This document shows, in pieces, positions 36,687 to 44,469 of a stretch of DNA of 64,000 nt (positions are counted from its first letter, which is position 1; each line of letters opens with the position of its first letter). The notes under the pieces were generated by a model. It did no database searches. It worked only from the letters and a program-made list of their open reading frames with translations, and was not told where the DNA came from. Made by a program: the position numbers and the translations under genes. The DNA is taken from positions 186,001 through 250,000 of the forward strand of contig NZ_CP117460.1 in NCBI RefSeq assembly GCF_030687145.1, given 5' to 3'. The stretch is from Pseudomonas sp. FP1742. Lineage in GTDB: Bacteria > Pseudomonadota > Gammaproteobacteria > Pseudomonadales > Pseudomonadaceae.

Positions 36687-37433
36687 CTACTGGTCCTCAT
36701 TTCCCATAGCGGAGAACGTTCTTTGAGCGTCGACAAAGCTGGGTGCGAGCTCATCTAGTAGCGCCTTCAGAGCTCCGACCAGTTCTGCTATTGCAATGGC
36801 AACCTCTGATACCCCGCTCATGATGTGCTCTCGCTTCAGCTCTTTCACATCAATTTCACCAGTGTCGATGCTTAACGTACTGACCGCCAAATATAGTCCT
36901 AGCTCGCGGTTTGAGTAGGCGCTTGAGTGGATCAATTCGTTTCTAGGTTCTCGATATTTCTCAACGACGTCGGTTACCCCAATCAGAGCGGAGTGAATAC
37001 CAGGGTGATTGATCTTCGTTTGTTTCTTGACGAACGTATTGCCCCCTATGGACTCAAATTTCTTCGGTGGCATGAAGAGGGCTGCACCAACCAGCCGATG
37101 GGCACGGTCAATGAAACCGATCACTCGAAGCATGAAGTTTTCGTAGTGATAGCGGTATGCTTCTGGATCTGCGTTGGTTTCCGACCCAAGGTCCATCAGG
37201 AATTGCAAGGTTAGCCTTAACGAGGCCAATGCATTATCCAGTTCGCAGACCTTGTCAAATACGAAGGAGGAATAGCTTTCAGTCGCTAGAGGAGACGGTT
37301 TCTCCCCTTCTGATCTATGTGCCTTAAGGCACTTCCAGTAATAACTCTGCAGGTGAGGAAGCAAGATCTTTAAGGCTGGGTGTTCAACCAGGGCTTGTTT
37401 ATGGGCATCTTGCCCTTCGGTCGATGTGCTCAT
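36687..37433 (-). CDS. HEPN-like hypothetical protein (Cthe_2314-type)
   Basis: The product has 248 residues, all helical in character. REPRNELIHSS contains R164-N-E-L-I-H169, fitting the Rx4-6H motif of HEPN ribonucleases and resembling Cthe_2314-like HEPN proteins. No minimal nucleotidyltransferase partner is adjacent. HEPN proteins in mobile elements often act as RNases in defence or toxin systems; whether this one is active is unknown. It ends 8 bases from the left integrase-arm repeat. Confidence 0.55.
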   Translation of the reverse strand: MSTSTEGQDAHKQALVEHPALKILLPHLQSYYWKCLKAHRSEGEKPSPLATESYSSFVFDKVCELDNALASLRLTLQFLMDLGSETNADPEAYRYHYENFMLRVIGFIDRAHRLVGAALFMPPKKFESIGGNTFVKKQTKINHPGIHSALIGVTDVVEKYREPRNELIHSSAYSNRELGLYLAVSTLSIDTGEIDVKELKREHIMSGVSEVAIAIAELVGALKALLDELAPSFVDAQRTFSAMGNEDQ

Positions 37434-37536
37434 CTCTTTCCTATCGGCGGTAGTGACTCGGCCCTACGGGAATACGATTGCTTTGGTCCCGAATCGCATT
37501 GGTGAGGGAGCTTTATCCGAATACGGCTCCAAAACT

Positions 37537-37599
37537 GCTGGGGCCCCTGTGGATCTTAGGATCATACGGGGTCGGAAACCCGCGAGATCTTGTTAGCGG
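37537..37599 (+). repeat. 63-bp GNPR repeat, copy a
   Basis: First of three 63-bp relatives, in inverted orientation to the other two. Shared ends are GCTGGGG and GTTAGCGG. The centre ACGGGGTCGGAAACCCGCG is a hairpin (GGGT/ACCC). One frame reads GSYGVGNPRDLVSG. A perfect 18-bp palindrome follows at 37620. Confidence 0.75.
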
Positions 37600-37619
37600 T
37601 AGTTTCCCCAGCTTACTGA

Positions 37620-37637
37620 AATTTCAACGTTGAAATT
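37620..37637. repeat. perfect 18-bp palindrome
   Basis: AATTTCAACGTTGAAATT reads the same on both strands. Its position after GNPR repeat copy a corresponds to the iteron arrays after copies b and c. Probably a protein-binding site. Confidence 0.75.
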
Positions 37638-37652
37638 GAAAGGATATTGAAG

Positions 37653-37690
37653 AAAAAAGGGCATCGTTACCGTGTTGGTAAAGATGCCCC
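37653..37690 (-). terminator. strong intrinsic terminator
   Basis: On the minus strand GGGCATC...TTACC-aacac-GGTAA...GATGCCC is followed by TTTTTT. It ends any transcript that passes through GNPR copies c and b and their iterons. Confidence 0.85.
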
Positions 37691-37722
37691 TTTGTGTTGC
37701 TGATAACGCACGCATGGCGTTC

Positions 37723-37755
37723 GTCAACCGAGTCAACTCCGTCAACCTGTCAACC
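37723..37755 (-). repeat. iteron array, GGTTGAC type
   Basis: On the minus strand four TTGAC cores lie in GGTTGACA, GGTTGACGG, AGTTGACTC and GGTTGACGA, with 8-9-9 bp spacing, directly after GNPR copy b. Spacing and length resemble primase/helicase-binding iterons of P4-like replicons. Confidence 0.7.
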
Positions 37756-37848
37756 AACTTCAAAAATCCAGCCGCTAACACGAACGCGCGGGTTCTCTGC
37801 CCCGTGTCTATCCGAAATGCCCAGGGTCCCCAGCGACATTTGATTCAT
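37750..37848 (-). CDS. possible 32-aa peptide ORF over GNPR repeat b
   Basis: ATG 37848 to TGA 37750 encodes MNQMSLGTLGISDRHGAENP and then RVRVSGWIFEVG. The corresponding frame is kept in repeat a (GVGNPRDLVSG) and repeat c (GVGNPRHRVSG, with a stop before it). No clear ribosome site. It may be a real micro-ORF or simply the frame of a structured DNA/RNA element. Confidence 0.3.
   Translation of the reverse strand: MNQMSLGTLGISDRHGAENPRVRVSGWIFEVG
37772..37834 (-). repeat. 63-bp GNPR repeat, copy b
   Basis: Read on the minus strand: GCTGGGGACCCTG...ACACGGGGCAGAGAACCCGCG...CGTGTTAGCGG. The outer ACACG/CGTGT arms enclose the inner GGG/CCC hairpin. It precedes the GGTTGAC iterons. Confidence 0.75.
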
Positions 37849-37862
37849 AGTGCAAACGCACT

Positions 37863-37897
37863 GGTGAACAGCAGTTCACCCGGTTCACCTGTTCACT
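37863..37897. repeat. iteron array, GGTGAAC type
   Basis: Minus strand: AGTGAACA, GGTGAACCG, GGTGAACTG at 8-9 bp spacing; plus strand: GGTGAACAG at 37863-37871. GGTGAACAG is, to my knowledge, the type I iteron bound by the phage P4 alpha protein at its origin and crr. Follows GNPR copy c on the minus strand. Confidence 0.7.
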
Positions 37898-37912
37898 AAG
37901 CTGGGCACTTTT

Positions 37913-37975
37913 CCGCTAACACGATGACGCGGGTTTCCGACCCCGTGTAACTACAAAGCTTGCAGGGTCCCCGGC
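37913..37975 (-). repeat. 63-bp GNPR repeat, copy c
   Basis: Read on the minus strand: GCCGGGGACCCTG...ACACGGGGTCGGAAACCCGCG...CGTGTTAGCGG. It lies just after the end of the 203-aa gene and just before the GGTGAAC iterons. Confidence 0.75.
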
Positions 37976-37977
37976 AC

Positions 37978-38589
37978 CTATTTAGAACTCAAAATCGGAT
38001 GACCTCGAAAATCGAATCCCGGCAACGCCCGCTCTAAGTAGCTAATGGTGCGCTCTTCTAAAAGGGCTTTGGCAGAGGGCAGCAGTGCGTGAACCTCACC
38101 TGGTGTGGGAGCTCTGTCCAACCGCTTGTCCTTCACCAGTTCAGCTAGCTCGTGACGAAGTCGACTAGCTCCCTGTTTGGGATCAATCCTCGCATAGACC
38201 GAACCTCTAACCAGAAAAGTCGGGAACGCCTCTTGGTAGATTTCAATCAGCGCGCTCCAACGTGGATCATGAAACTCTTTCCCCACCAGTTCTTTCACCA
38301 TTACATACGCCTGCCTGTGCTTCTCTTGTGAAGCATCCCAAGCGGCGTGACTGTCGGCCATGTACTGCGCGTCCTGCTCGTCTTGAAGCTCACGCCAACG
38401 GTTAATGGTCGTGAGGACCTCTTGTGCCTGGGCGATCAGTAAGGGGTCATTCGTTATGATTCCGATGTCCAAAGCAAGATGAGCAGCGCCATGAGCTATG
38501 TCTTCACTTTCGTAATCATCCTCCTTGCGCCGTTCGAAAGTAGCGAATCTAATTTGCAAAGCTTGGCTTACTGCTTGGTTGGAATGCAT
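37978..38589 (-). CDS. hypothetical protein, 203 aa
   Basis: A soluble, helix-rich, charged protein starting MHSNQAVSQALQIRFATFERRKEDD. I recognise no family and no catalytic motif. Its stop lies 3 bases from GNPR repeat copy c. Diverges from the AbiV-like fragment. Accessory gene of the island. Confidence 0.65.
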   Translation of the reverse strand: MHSNQAVSQALQIRFATFERRKEDDYESEDIAHGAAHLALDIGIITNDPLLIAQAQEVLTTINRWRELQDEQDAQYMADSHAAWDASQEKHRQAYVMVKELVGKEFHDPRWSALIEIYQEAFPTFLVRGSVYARIDPKQGASRLRHELAELVKDKRLDRAPTPGEVHALLPSAKALLEERTISYLERALPGFDFRGHPILSSK

Positions 38590-38710
38590 TGTTGATCACT
38601 CTTCTCTTGGTTTTGGACAAGCCGCCACACCGGCAAATGTCCGGTGGCAGCGGAAACTTCCACCGGCCCAGCTAACGTCACTCATCCATAAAACGCATGA
38701 GGGGACCGCC

Positions 38711-39064
38711 ATGCAGAAAAAACTCGACAGCTACAAGGGTCCACTTTCCAATTCTCAAACAGCGAATGGAATGAACGCCGCGTTAAGAAACGCGGTACGG
38801 CTTGCCAAGGATGCCAGATTACTTCTTGACGCAGATCGGCTCAACGCGGATGAGGTTCGTGACGATCGCGAGGTATCGGTAACGCCCGACCCGCGTTGGT
38901 TGGCAGCCCTTCAATCCTTGAGTCGGCCCAAAACATCTCTAGCGCTCGAAAAATCTGCCGTGAATCGGCGTCAAGACTGTGTTGTCTTCGCTGAAGGTGC
39001 TAACAGCTCTGGGGGGGCGGGGGAGGTTGCTCGAAAATTGGTGTTACAGGTGTTTCAGGTGTAA
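38711..39064 (+). pseudogene. AbiV-like fragment
   Basis: The product has 117 residues from ATG 38711. The first half, GMNAALRNAVRLAKDARLLLDADR, resembles the N-terminus of AbiV abortive-infection proteins, but the following SIEEAGK-type helices are absent. Instead it continues into unrelated sequence whose last codons are the GGTGTTACAG iterons. Likely a remnant fused by chance to the origin region. Confidence 0.4.
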
Positions 39065-39066
39065 CG
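39040..39066 (+). repeat. iteron array A (GGTGTWACA, 9-bp tandem)
   Basis: GGTGTTACA, GGTGTTTCA and GGTGTAACG follow one another without gaps. Related single copies lie at 39102-39111 (inverted ctgttacaca) and 39156-39165 (gcgtgttaca), around an AT-rich stretch at 39067-39100. The same 9-bp unit recurs, inverted, at 52173-52199. Probable replication-control region of the P4-like satellite. Confidence 0.75.
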
Positions 39067-39665
39067 AATTTTATTAACCTATTGAATTTAATAGATTTAA
39101 CTGCTGTTACACATTGGTCGTGCTTCACTGGAGCCGGCGTGTTGCAGACCTGATGCGTGTTACAGAAAAATCGAGCAATTGGGGACAGGCGTGGGCTGTA
39201 ATCAGCGAGTAGCGAGCGCTCGAACCAGGTTCGTACCCACCTTAAAACATCCATTCTGACGGTTGCCCTGCTACAACGATTATTTTGAGGCTCCTTTCCT
39301 GACGGATCGCTCGCTTCACACCGTACCGTGTGCCAGCGGCTAAAAATGGCAGATGCCGCTACTCAGTTATGCCCGATTTTCAGAGGACATTGAGAATGAC
39401 GAGGAGCAAAATCTCCATTTGACGTGTTAGATTTGGCTATCAACAGCGGGCTTTTATGTCATCATGTAAAGACTGCGAGAGAAGGTATGGTGTTGTGTTT
39501 TAGTGATTGGTTAACTAGTTTCGAAACGCTCATGCTCCTAAGTCGCTTTCATAAGATTTTTGTTACGGGTTTTTGTATGGAAGGTAGATAATAAATAATC
39601 ATAGTAGTGGGGGTGCGAACCTTTGCTTGTTAAAAATTTTCAGTAGAGTTTGGTAATATTTTGAG
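39067..39665. other. AT-rich non-coding interval before the cargo module
   Basis: About 600 bases with no gene. It contains the AT-rich part and outlying iterons of array A up to 39165, and a perfect inverted repeat CGAACC-A-GGTTCG near 39220. The last 150 bases before the methyltransferase gene are AT-rich and probably carry its promoter, but no clear -35/-10 pair stands out. Confidence 0.5.
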
Positions 39666-40976
39666 ATGAAAGAGGCTCATTTAACGCGCTGCCAAGTTGA
39701 AACGCCACCTGACATTGTTCGCTTGGTTTGGTCGTTAGTTTCAAAACAGCGACCTGGTCAAGTCTTTAACTCTGTATTGGATCTTGGCGCTGGTGATGGC
39801 CGCTTTAGCCATGTGGATGGGGCTTATAGAGAATATACAGGTGTTGAACGGGATGTGGCGAAAGTCTCTCAAGCCAAGCTTCCTCCCGGAGCTCAGCTAG
39901 TAGTAGCCGACGCCTTGCAATGGAAAGGATCGGATTACGAGATTTGCGTTGGAAATCCGCCTTATATTCGTCATCACGGTCTTGAGACTGTCTGGCGTGA
40001 CTCGGCTTTGGAAAGTATTCGAACTGCTGGTGGCCCTGCGCTGAAGAAGACCGCAAACGCGTTCATTATTTTTTTAACTCAAGCGCTTATGCGCACAAAA
40101 GATGATGGAGTTGTTGCTCAAGTAGTTCCTTATGAGTGGGTGACTCGGCCGAGTGCTAGCGAACTTCGGGCGTTTATCGAGGGTAAAGGCTGGAATGTAT
40201 ATGTATATCGCTTCGATTCGAATATTTTTCCCACCGTGCTTACTACGGCGTCTATAACCATAATTGATAAAAGATCCAGCGACGGCGATTGGAAATTTGG
40301 GGTTATTAACCGGTCTGGTTCGATAAAGTTGGCGAATCATGCCTCCGGAACCCGCTCCAAGGTCCTCTCATATTCCGATGGATCTGACACTTGTAAAGCC
40401 ATTCGAGGCCTGAGTCCGGGTGGGCAGGAGCTTTTCGTATTGACCGAAGAGGAGCGGCTATTCCACTCGCTCAAGAGGGGGAGGGATGTTCGCCCTTGTG
40501 TTACGTCTCTTCGATCCGTCAGCCAAGATATGGAGCTACTTGATAAAGATAGCTTTGAGCGAATCTTCGTGCGCACAGGATCTCGTTGTTGGTTGATCAG
40601 AAGCGACGAAGAGAAACTTTCGCCTGAGCTAACGCGCTACCTTTCTGGCATCAATGAGCCTGCTTGGGCCAGATACAGTACCTGTACGGCTCGTAAAATT
40701 TGGTGGAGGTATCGGGCTCACCCGGCTCCCGCGTTGCTGGTAGCGTCGGGTTTTACTCAGAAGCGCCCCAAAGTGCTAGTGAATGAGGTGGGGGCAGTGG
40801 CGGTCGGGTCCGTATACGGCGTTCTGATTGACGAAACTCTGAATCTGGCCCGAATGATGTTCGATAAGCTGCGAGACTATGATTTCCACAGGCGATTAGT
40901 GCATCATTCCAACGGCCTCAAAAAGATTGAGGTCCGTCAATTGAACGCCGTTTTGGCCGACCTGCTTCCGGCTTGA
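39666..40976 (+). CDS. N6-adenine DNA methyltransferase-like protein
   Basis: The product has 436 residues. AdoMet motif I VLDLGAGDGRF (about residue 40) and the catalytic NPPYIRHHG motif (about residue 97) give a gamma-class, M.TaqI-like order. The C-terminal 200 residues are probably a target-recognition domain (RKIWWRYRAHPAPALLVASGF). No nuclease domain is fused. First gene of a four-gene plus-strand module with 28-, 22- and 5-bp gaps and lower GC than the chromosome. It may mark self DNA for the module or act as a sensor-coupled modifier. Confidence 0.78.
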   Translation: MKEAHLTRCQVETPPDIVRLVWSLVSKQRPGQVFNSVLDLGAGDGRFSHVDGAYREYTGVERDVAKVSQAKLPPGAQLVVADALQWKGSDYEICVGNPPYIRHHGLETVWRDSALESIRTAGGPALKKTANAFIIFLTQALMRTKDDGVVAQVVPYEWVTRPSASELRAFIEGKGWNVYVYRFDSNIFPTVLTTASITIIDKRSSDGDWKFGVINRSGSIKLANHASGTRSKVLSYSDGSDTCKAIRGLSPGGQELFVLTEEERLFHSLKRGRDVRPCVTSLRSVSQDMELLDKDSFERIFVRTGSRCWLIRSDEEKLSPELTRYLSGINEPAWARYSTCTARKIWWRYRAHPAPALLVASGFTQKRPKVLVNEVGAVAVGSVYGVLIDETLNLARMMFDKLRDYDFHRRLVHHSNGLKKIEVRQLNAVLADLLPA

Positions 40977-41004
40977 AGCATTGAAAAATTTTGAGCGCGA
41001 TCAT

Positions 41005-43350
41005 ATGGCTAAGGATGACCAGAAAGACGTCAAGTTTGCGCAGTTCCACATTAGCGCGGCCTTGTTCGAAGAGCTTGGCGAACGGTTGGTCAGCAAGCCT
41101 GAGATCGCGCTCGCTGAGTTGATCAAGAATAGCTATGACGCTGACGCAATTTCCTGCACGGTGCAGATCGCTAATGATCAGATCGTCGTTAGTGATGACG
41201 GCCACGGGCTGACCGAAAAAGAGTTTCTCGAAAACTGGATGGTCGTCAGTAGCACCAATAAAGCCAAGCGTAGGAACTCGCGCAAATTTCAGCGCCACAT
41301 GGCCGGGTCCAAGGGCGTGGGTCGATTTTCTGCTCGTTTTTTGGGTACCGTGCTCGTGGTGGAGACCACTGCACTTGACCCCAGTACCGGCAAACTCAGG
41401 ACGTTGAAAGCTACGTTCGATTGGCTTGAGATATCCAAAAAGAATGATGTCGCGGATATTCAAATTGAATACACGGTAGTGCCCGCCGCAAAAGGCGTAT
41501 CTACAGGAACGACGCTATCGATTCGTTCCCTCCGTGAGAATGTTTCTGACTTGCCTGTGACCAAAGTACGTACCGATGTGCTTCGATTGGTCAAAGCTGA
41601 CGGTGGCCTTGAGCAGCCGGACTTCGGCAGTAGCCCGCCTGGCACTGAAGAGGACCCCGGTTTCCGTGTTGTATTCCCCCAGGGTGCATCAAATGATGCG
41701 CAGCAGGAAGATTTGGCCGAATCCATCCTTGGTCGGTATGTCGCACGTGCACGCGTAAGTGTTGATGAAAAAGGCGTGGTTGATTTTCGGATTTACTGGA
41801 AAGGTTTGGCCAAGCCTGTGGAGAAGCGCACTCTGCACCTAGATCGTCTGGCCAAACCTTATTCGTCAAAAGCTCTATCGGCCCACGCCGGCGATAAAGA
41901 CCCCCGGGGCTTGCCTGAGGATCTTGCAGGCGTTGATTACCTGCCCCTCGCTAACACCCTTAATAGTCCAGTTTTTTTGGACCTTCGATTCTTCCCGAGC
42001 CGCCAAGGTACATTTACCGGTCTCTCGGTCAATGGCAAAAAGGCCATGGCATGGGTCAAGCAGAACTCTGGCGTTGCCGTGGTGGACAATGGTTTCGCGA
42101 TGCCGGCTTATGCCGATGAAAACAGTGACTGGCTCGCAATTGAAGCATCCAAGGCTTCGAACGAACGCAACTGGCAGTCTATTTTCACACCATCAATTTA
42201 TCCGATGGACCCTACAGCAAAGCGCAGTCCTGCACTGAACCCTATGCTAGCGCTGCCTCGGATGTCGCAGTTAATAGGCCGCGTCCATGTGGCGACGCGT
42301 AAGGTGCCCGCAGGCAATCAGGAAGACGATAATTGGCTGCAGCCCAACATGGACCGCGAGCAGCTCAGGGATAATGGCGCATTTCGACTGTTGTGGCATC
42401 TGGTCAGGTTCACTGTAGAGGCGCTGGCACACTTTGACCGGTCTTTTCGTCTGAAGGACGATGAAGACAGAGACGAAGAGGCCCGGCAGAACGCGCGGTC
42501 AGGGCTTGCCTCTGCCATTGCTCAGATCAGTTCGTCTCCCGAGATCAACGTCGAGCACAAGCAGGCCATGTTGCGGCAGCTTCAGGAGGTGGAGCAGCAG
42601 TTCTCGATCGCTGAGGAGCATGACAAGAGCGTTCGGATGTCTCTTGAACTCATGTCAATGATGGGGGTAATGGCCGGCTTCATGACCCATGAGTTCGACA
42701 AGACACTCGAGAGTATCCACAACGTAGGTAGCATCCTGCAGCGGTTGGCAGTTGATCATCCTGAACTCGCCGATGATGCCGCGTTGGTACTGAAGAACGA
42801 AGTTGCTCTTGCCCAACAGGCAGAGTACATGCGGCTGTATGTTGGGGCTTCCCGCAACATAACAGTGACTCCGTTCAAGGCGAAATCCCAGTTGAATGTC
42901 GCGATTAGAACCTTGACAGCCTTGGCGGAGGAGCACGATATCGATATTGAGATCGATGTCGACGCAAGGCTACCTGGGCCTGCCGTGCCATTGGCTGCTT
43001 ACCATGGCGTTGCTATCAATCTTATCTCCAACGCGATGAAGGCCCTCGTGGCCAGAGTTAACAGCAGTAATCGAAAAATCAAGGTTTACGCGGTCAATGA
43101 TGAGACCAAGCACGTCCTGGTCTGCGCTGACAACGGTATTGGCATTCCAGAGTATCTCCAGGGTCGAATCTGGGACCCACTCTTCACCACGACGGAGAAC
43201 CTAGACGAGAGGAACCCATTAAATTCGGGACTGGGCTTGGGGCTTGCGGTAGTGAAGCGCGTCGTTGATGGCGTTGGCGGGAAGGTTGAACTTATGAAGA
43301 AGTCGCCTCCAGGGTTTGTGACGGCGTTCAGGGTTTCGTTTCCAGTTTAA
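41005..43350 (+). CDS. double GHKL protein: HSP90/MORC-like ATPase fused to histidine kinase core
   Basis: The product has 781 residues from ATG 41005. The N-terminal ATPase has an N-box ELIKNSYDADA (residues 38-48), DDGHGL (64-69) and GSKGVGRFSA (from 101), as in HSP90/MutL/MORC-type ATPases. A middle domain follows, then a coiled-coil with FMTHEF (His near residue 562, the likely H-box), and a second GHKL domain with NLISNAMKAL (about 671), DNGIGI (about 709) and GLGLGLAVV (about 742). No membrane segment. The next gene encodes a receiver domain, the natural phosphorylation partner. The fusion of two GHKL ATPases is unusual. Confidence 0.8.
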   Translation: MAKDDQKDVKFAQFHISAALFEELGERLVSKPEIALAELIKNSYDADAISCTVQIANDQIVVSDDGHGLTEKEFLENWMVVSSTNKAKRRNSRKFQRHMAGSKGVGRFSARFLGTVLVVETTALDPSTGKLRTLKATFDWLEISKKNDVADIQIEYTVVPAAKGVSTGTTLSIRSLRENVSDLPVTKVRTDVLRLVKADGGLEQPDFGSSPPGTEEDPGFRVVFPQGASNDAQQEDLAESILGRYVARARVSVDEKGVVDFRIYWKGLAKPVEKRTLHLDRLAKPYSSKALSAHAGDKDPRGLPEDLAGVDYLPLANTLNSPVFLDLRFFPSRQGTFTGLSVNGKKAMAWVKQNSGVAVVDNGFAMPAYADENSDWLAIEASKASNERNWQSIFTPSIYPMDPTAKRSPALNPMLALPRMSQLIGRVHVATRKVPAGNQEDDNWLQPNMDREQLRDNGAFRLLWHLVRFTVEALAHFDRSFRLKDDEDRDEEARQNARSGLASAIAQISSSPEINVEHKQAMLRQLQEVEQQFSIAEEHDKSVRMSLELMSMMGVMAGFMTHEFDKTLESIHNVGSILQRLAVDHPELADDAALVLKNEVALAQQAEYMRLYVGASRNITVTPFKAKSQLNVAIRTLTALAEEHDIDIEIDVDARLPGPAVPLAAYHGVAINLISNAMKALVARVNSSNRKIKVYAVNDETKHVLVCADNGIGIPEYLQGRIWDPLFTTTENLDERNPLNSGLGLGLAVVKRVVDGVGGKVELMKKSPPGFVTAFRVSFPV

Positions 43351-43372
43351 ATAAAGATTGATAGGGGGCGCT

Positions 43373-44464
43373 GTGTGTAAGGTACTGATCATTGAAGACC
43401 AACTGGAAACGATCGAGAAATTCAAGGCTTTGGCGGCAGGTACGGGGCTTACCTTTCTGGCTCCCTCCGAGGTGGGGCTCACCGAGCTAGATACCGAAGA
43501 GGGTGAGTCCGTCGAAGAGCAACTCGCAAAGTACCTAAAAGAAAAGATTGCTGAGCACGACATTGATTTGGTTCTGCTTGATACAGATCTCTCGCGTGGG
43601 CGTTCGTTGCAGACCCATTCTAGTTACAAAGCGGCCTTGCGAGAGCTTGGGATGCCAGTGTGCAGGTATCAGAAAGGAGGCAGCGCAACTCAACTGGCAC
43701 AATTGCCTCAGCTGCAACGAACCATCCGAGATGGAGCGTCAGCGATCTGGATCCCGAAGGCTCTTGTGAGTGGGGACCGCATTAACGAGCTTGTTCCTCG
43801 CTTGATTGCTCTCAGCAAAGGGTTCAAAGACATCCTCAGCGCGCTCAATGCACAGCCGGAGTTGTTGGCGAGTGCACACAGCCCTAATGATGTTATGGCT
43901 ACAGTGCTCGGCGATCCAGAAATTTCCTATGAGTTTCTGGGATATGCCGCGCAGAATCTTGTCTATTTTGCCAAGCCAGAGGCTGATGTCGAAGATCATC
44001 AGATCTCAAAAGTACGACGCTATGCCACGCAGCTGGGCTACTGGTTGTTCAATTACATTATTACTTTCCCTGGGCCGATCCTGCGGGATGATGCCGCAGC
44101 GGCTTACATCAACGTCCACCCAGACGAGCTCTCCGCGCAGGCTGAGCTACTAAAGACGATGGAGCCTGCTCAGTATCACGGACCTTTTGACAAGGTCGAG
44201 CGTTACTACTGGCGATCCCGACTGATCGAGCTACTGGAAGCGACTGGTGGAGATATCGGAAAGCATGAAATTTTAACCGGTAAATCACTTCGCCGCGTTG
44301 ATCCTGAAAATATGGGCGCGCCAACTTATGTTTGTATGATTTCCGGCGAGCCAATTACGCTGGACCAAGCTGCTGTGAACCCTGACTGGGTCCCCTCCGG
44401 CGCAAGCGAGGCGAAGATCAAAGAAGACGTCTTGGACGAGCTTGGGCCGTTGGCAGGGATCTGA
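43373..44464 (+). CDS. receiver-domain protein with uncharacterised C-terminal domain
   Basis: The product has 363 residues from GTG 43373 (AGGGGG 4 bases upstream). The N-terminal 130 residues look like a response-regulator receiver: KVLIIEDQ (acidic pair), a long insertion, then LVLLDTDLS with phospho-acceptor Asp70, and a C-terminal Lys (IWIPKAL). The remaining 230 residues are not a DNA-binding domain I recognise and may be the effector. Pairs with the upstream kinase-like protein. Confidence 0.65.
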   Translation: MCKVLIIEDQLETIEKFKALAAGTGLTFLAPSEVGLTELDTEEGESVEEQLAKYLKEKIAEHDIDLVLLDTDLSRGRSLQTHSSYKAALRELGMPVCRYQKGGSATQLAQLPQLQRTIRDGASAIWIPKALVSGDRINELVPRLIALSKGFKDILSALNAQPELLASAHSPNDVMATVLGDPEISYEFLGYAAQNLVYFAKPEADVEDHQISKVRRYATQLGYWLFNYIITFPGPILRDDAAAAYINVHPDELSAQAELLKTMEPAQYHGPFDKVERYYWRSRLIELLEATGGDIGKHEILTGKSLRRVDPENMGAPTYVCMISGEPITLDQAAVNPDWVPSGASEAKIKEDVLDELGPLAGI

Positions 44465-44469
44465 ATATC

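Noticed and set aside
37593..37781. 62-codon minus-strand frame (MLAAGFLKLVDRLTELTRLT...)
   Set aside because: It runs through the GGTTGAC iterons, the terminator hairpin and the 18-bp palindrome, so the apparent peptide reflects repeats rather than coding.
37537..37975. The 63-bp units read as a CRISPR array
   Set aside because: Only three copies, irregular spacing, one inverted, diverged internally, and no cas genes nearby.
39805..40056. Retron or reverse-transcriptase signature near the structured repeats
   Set aside because: No YxDD reverse-transcriptase motif is present in any frame of the island genes I inspected.
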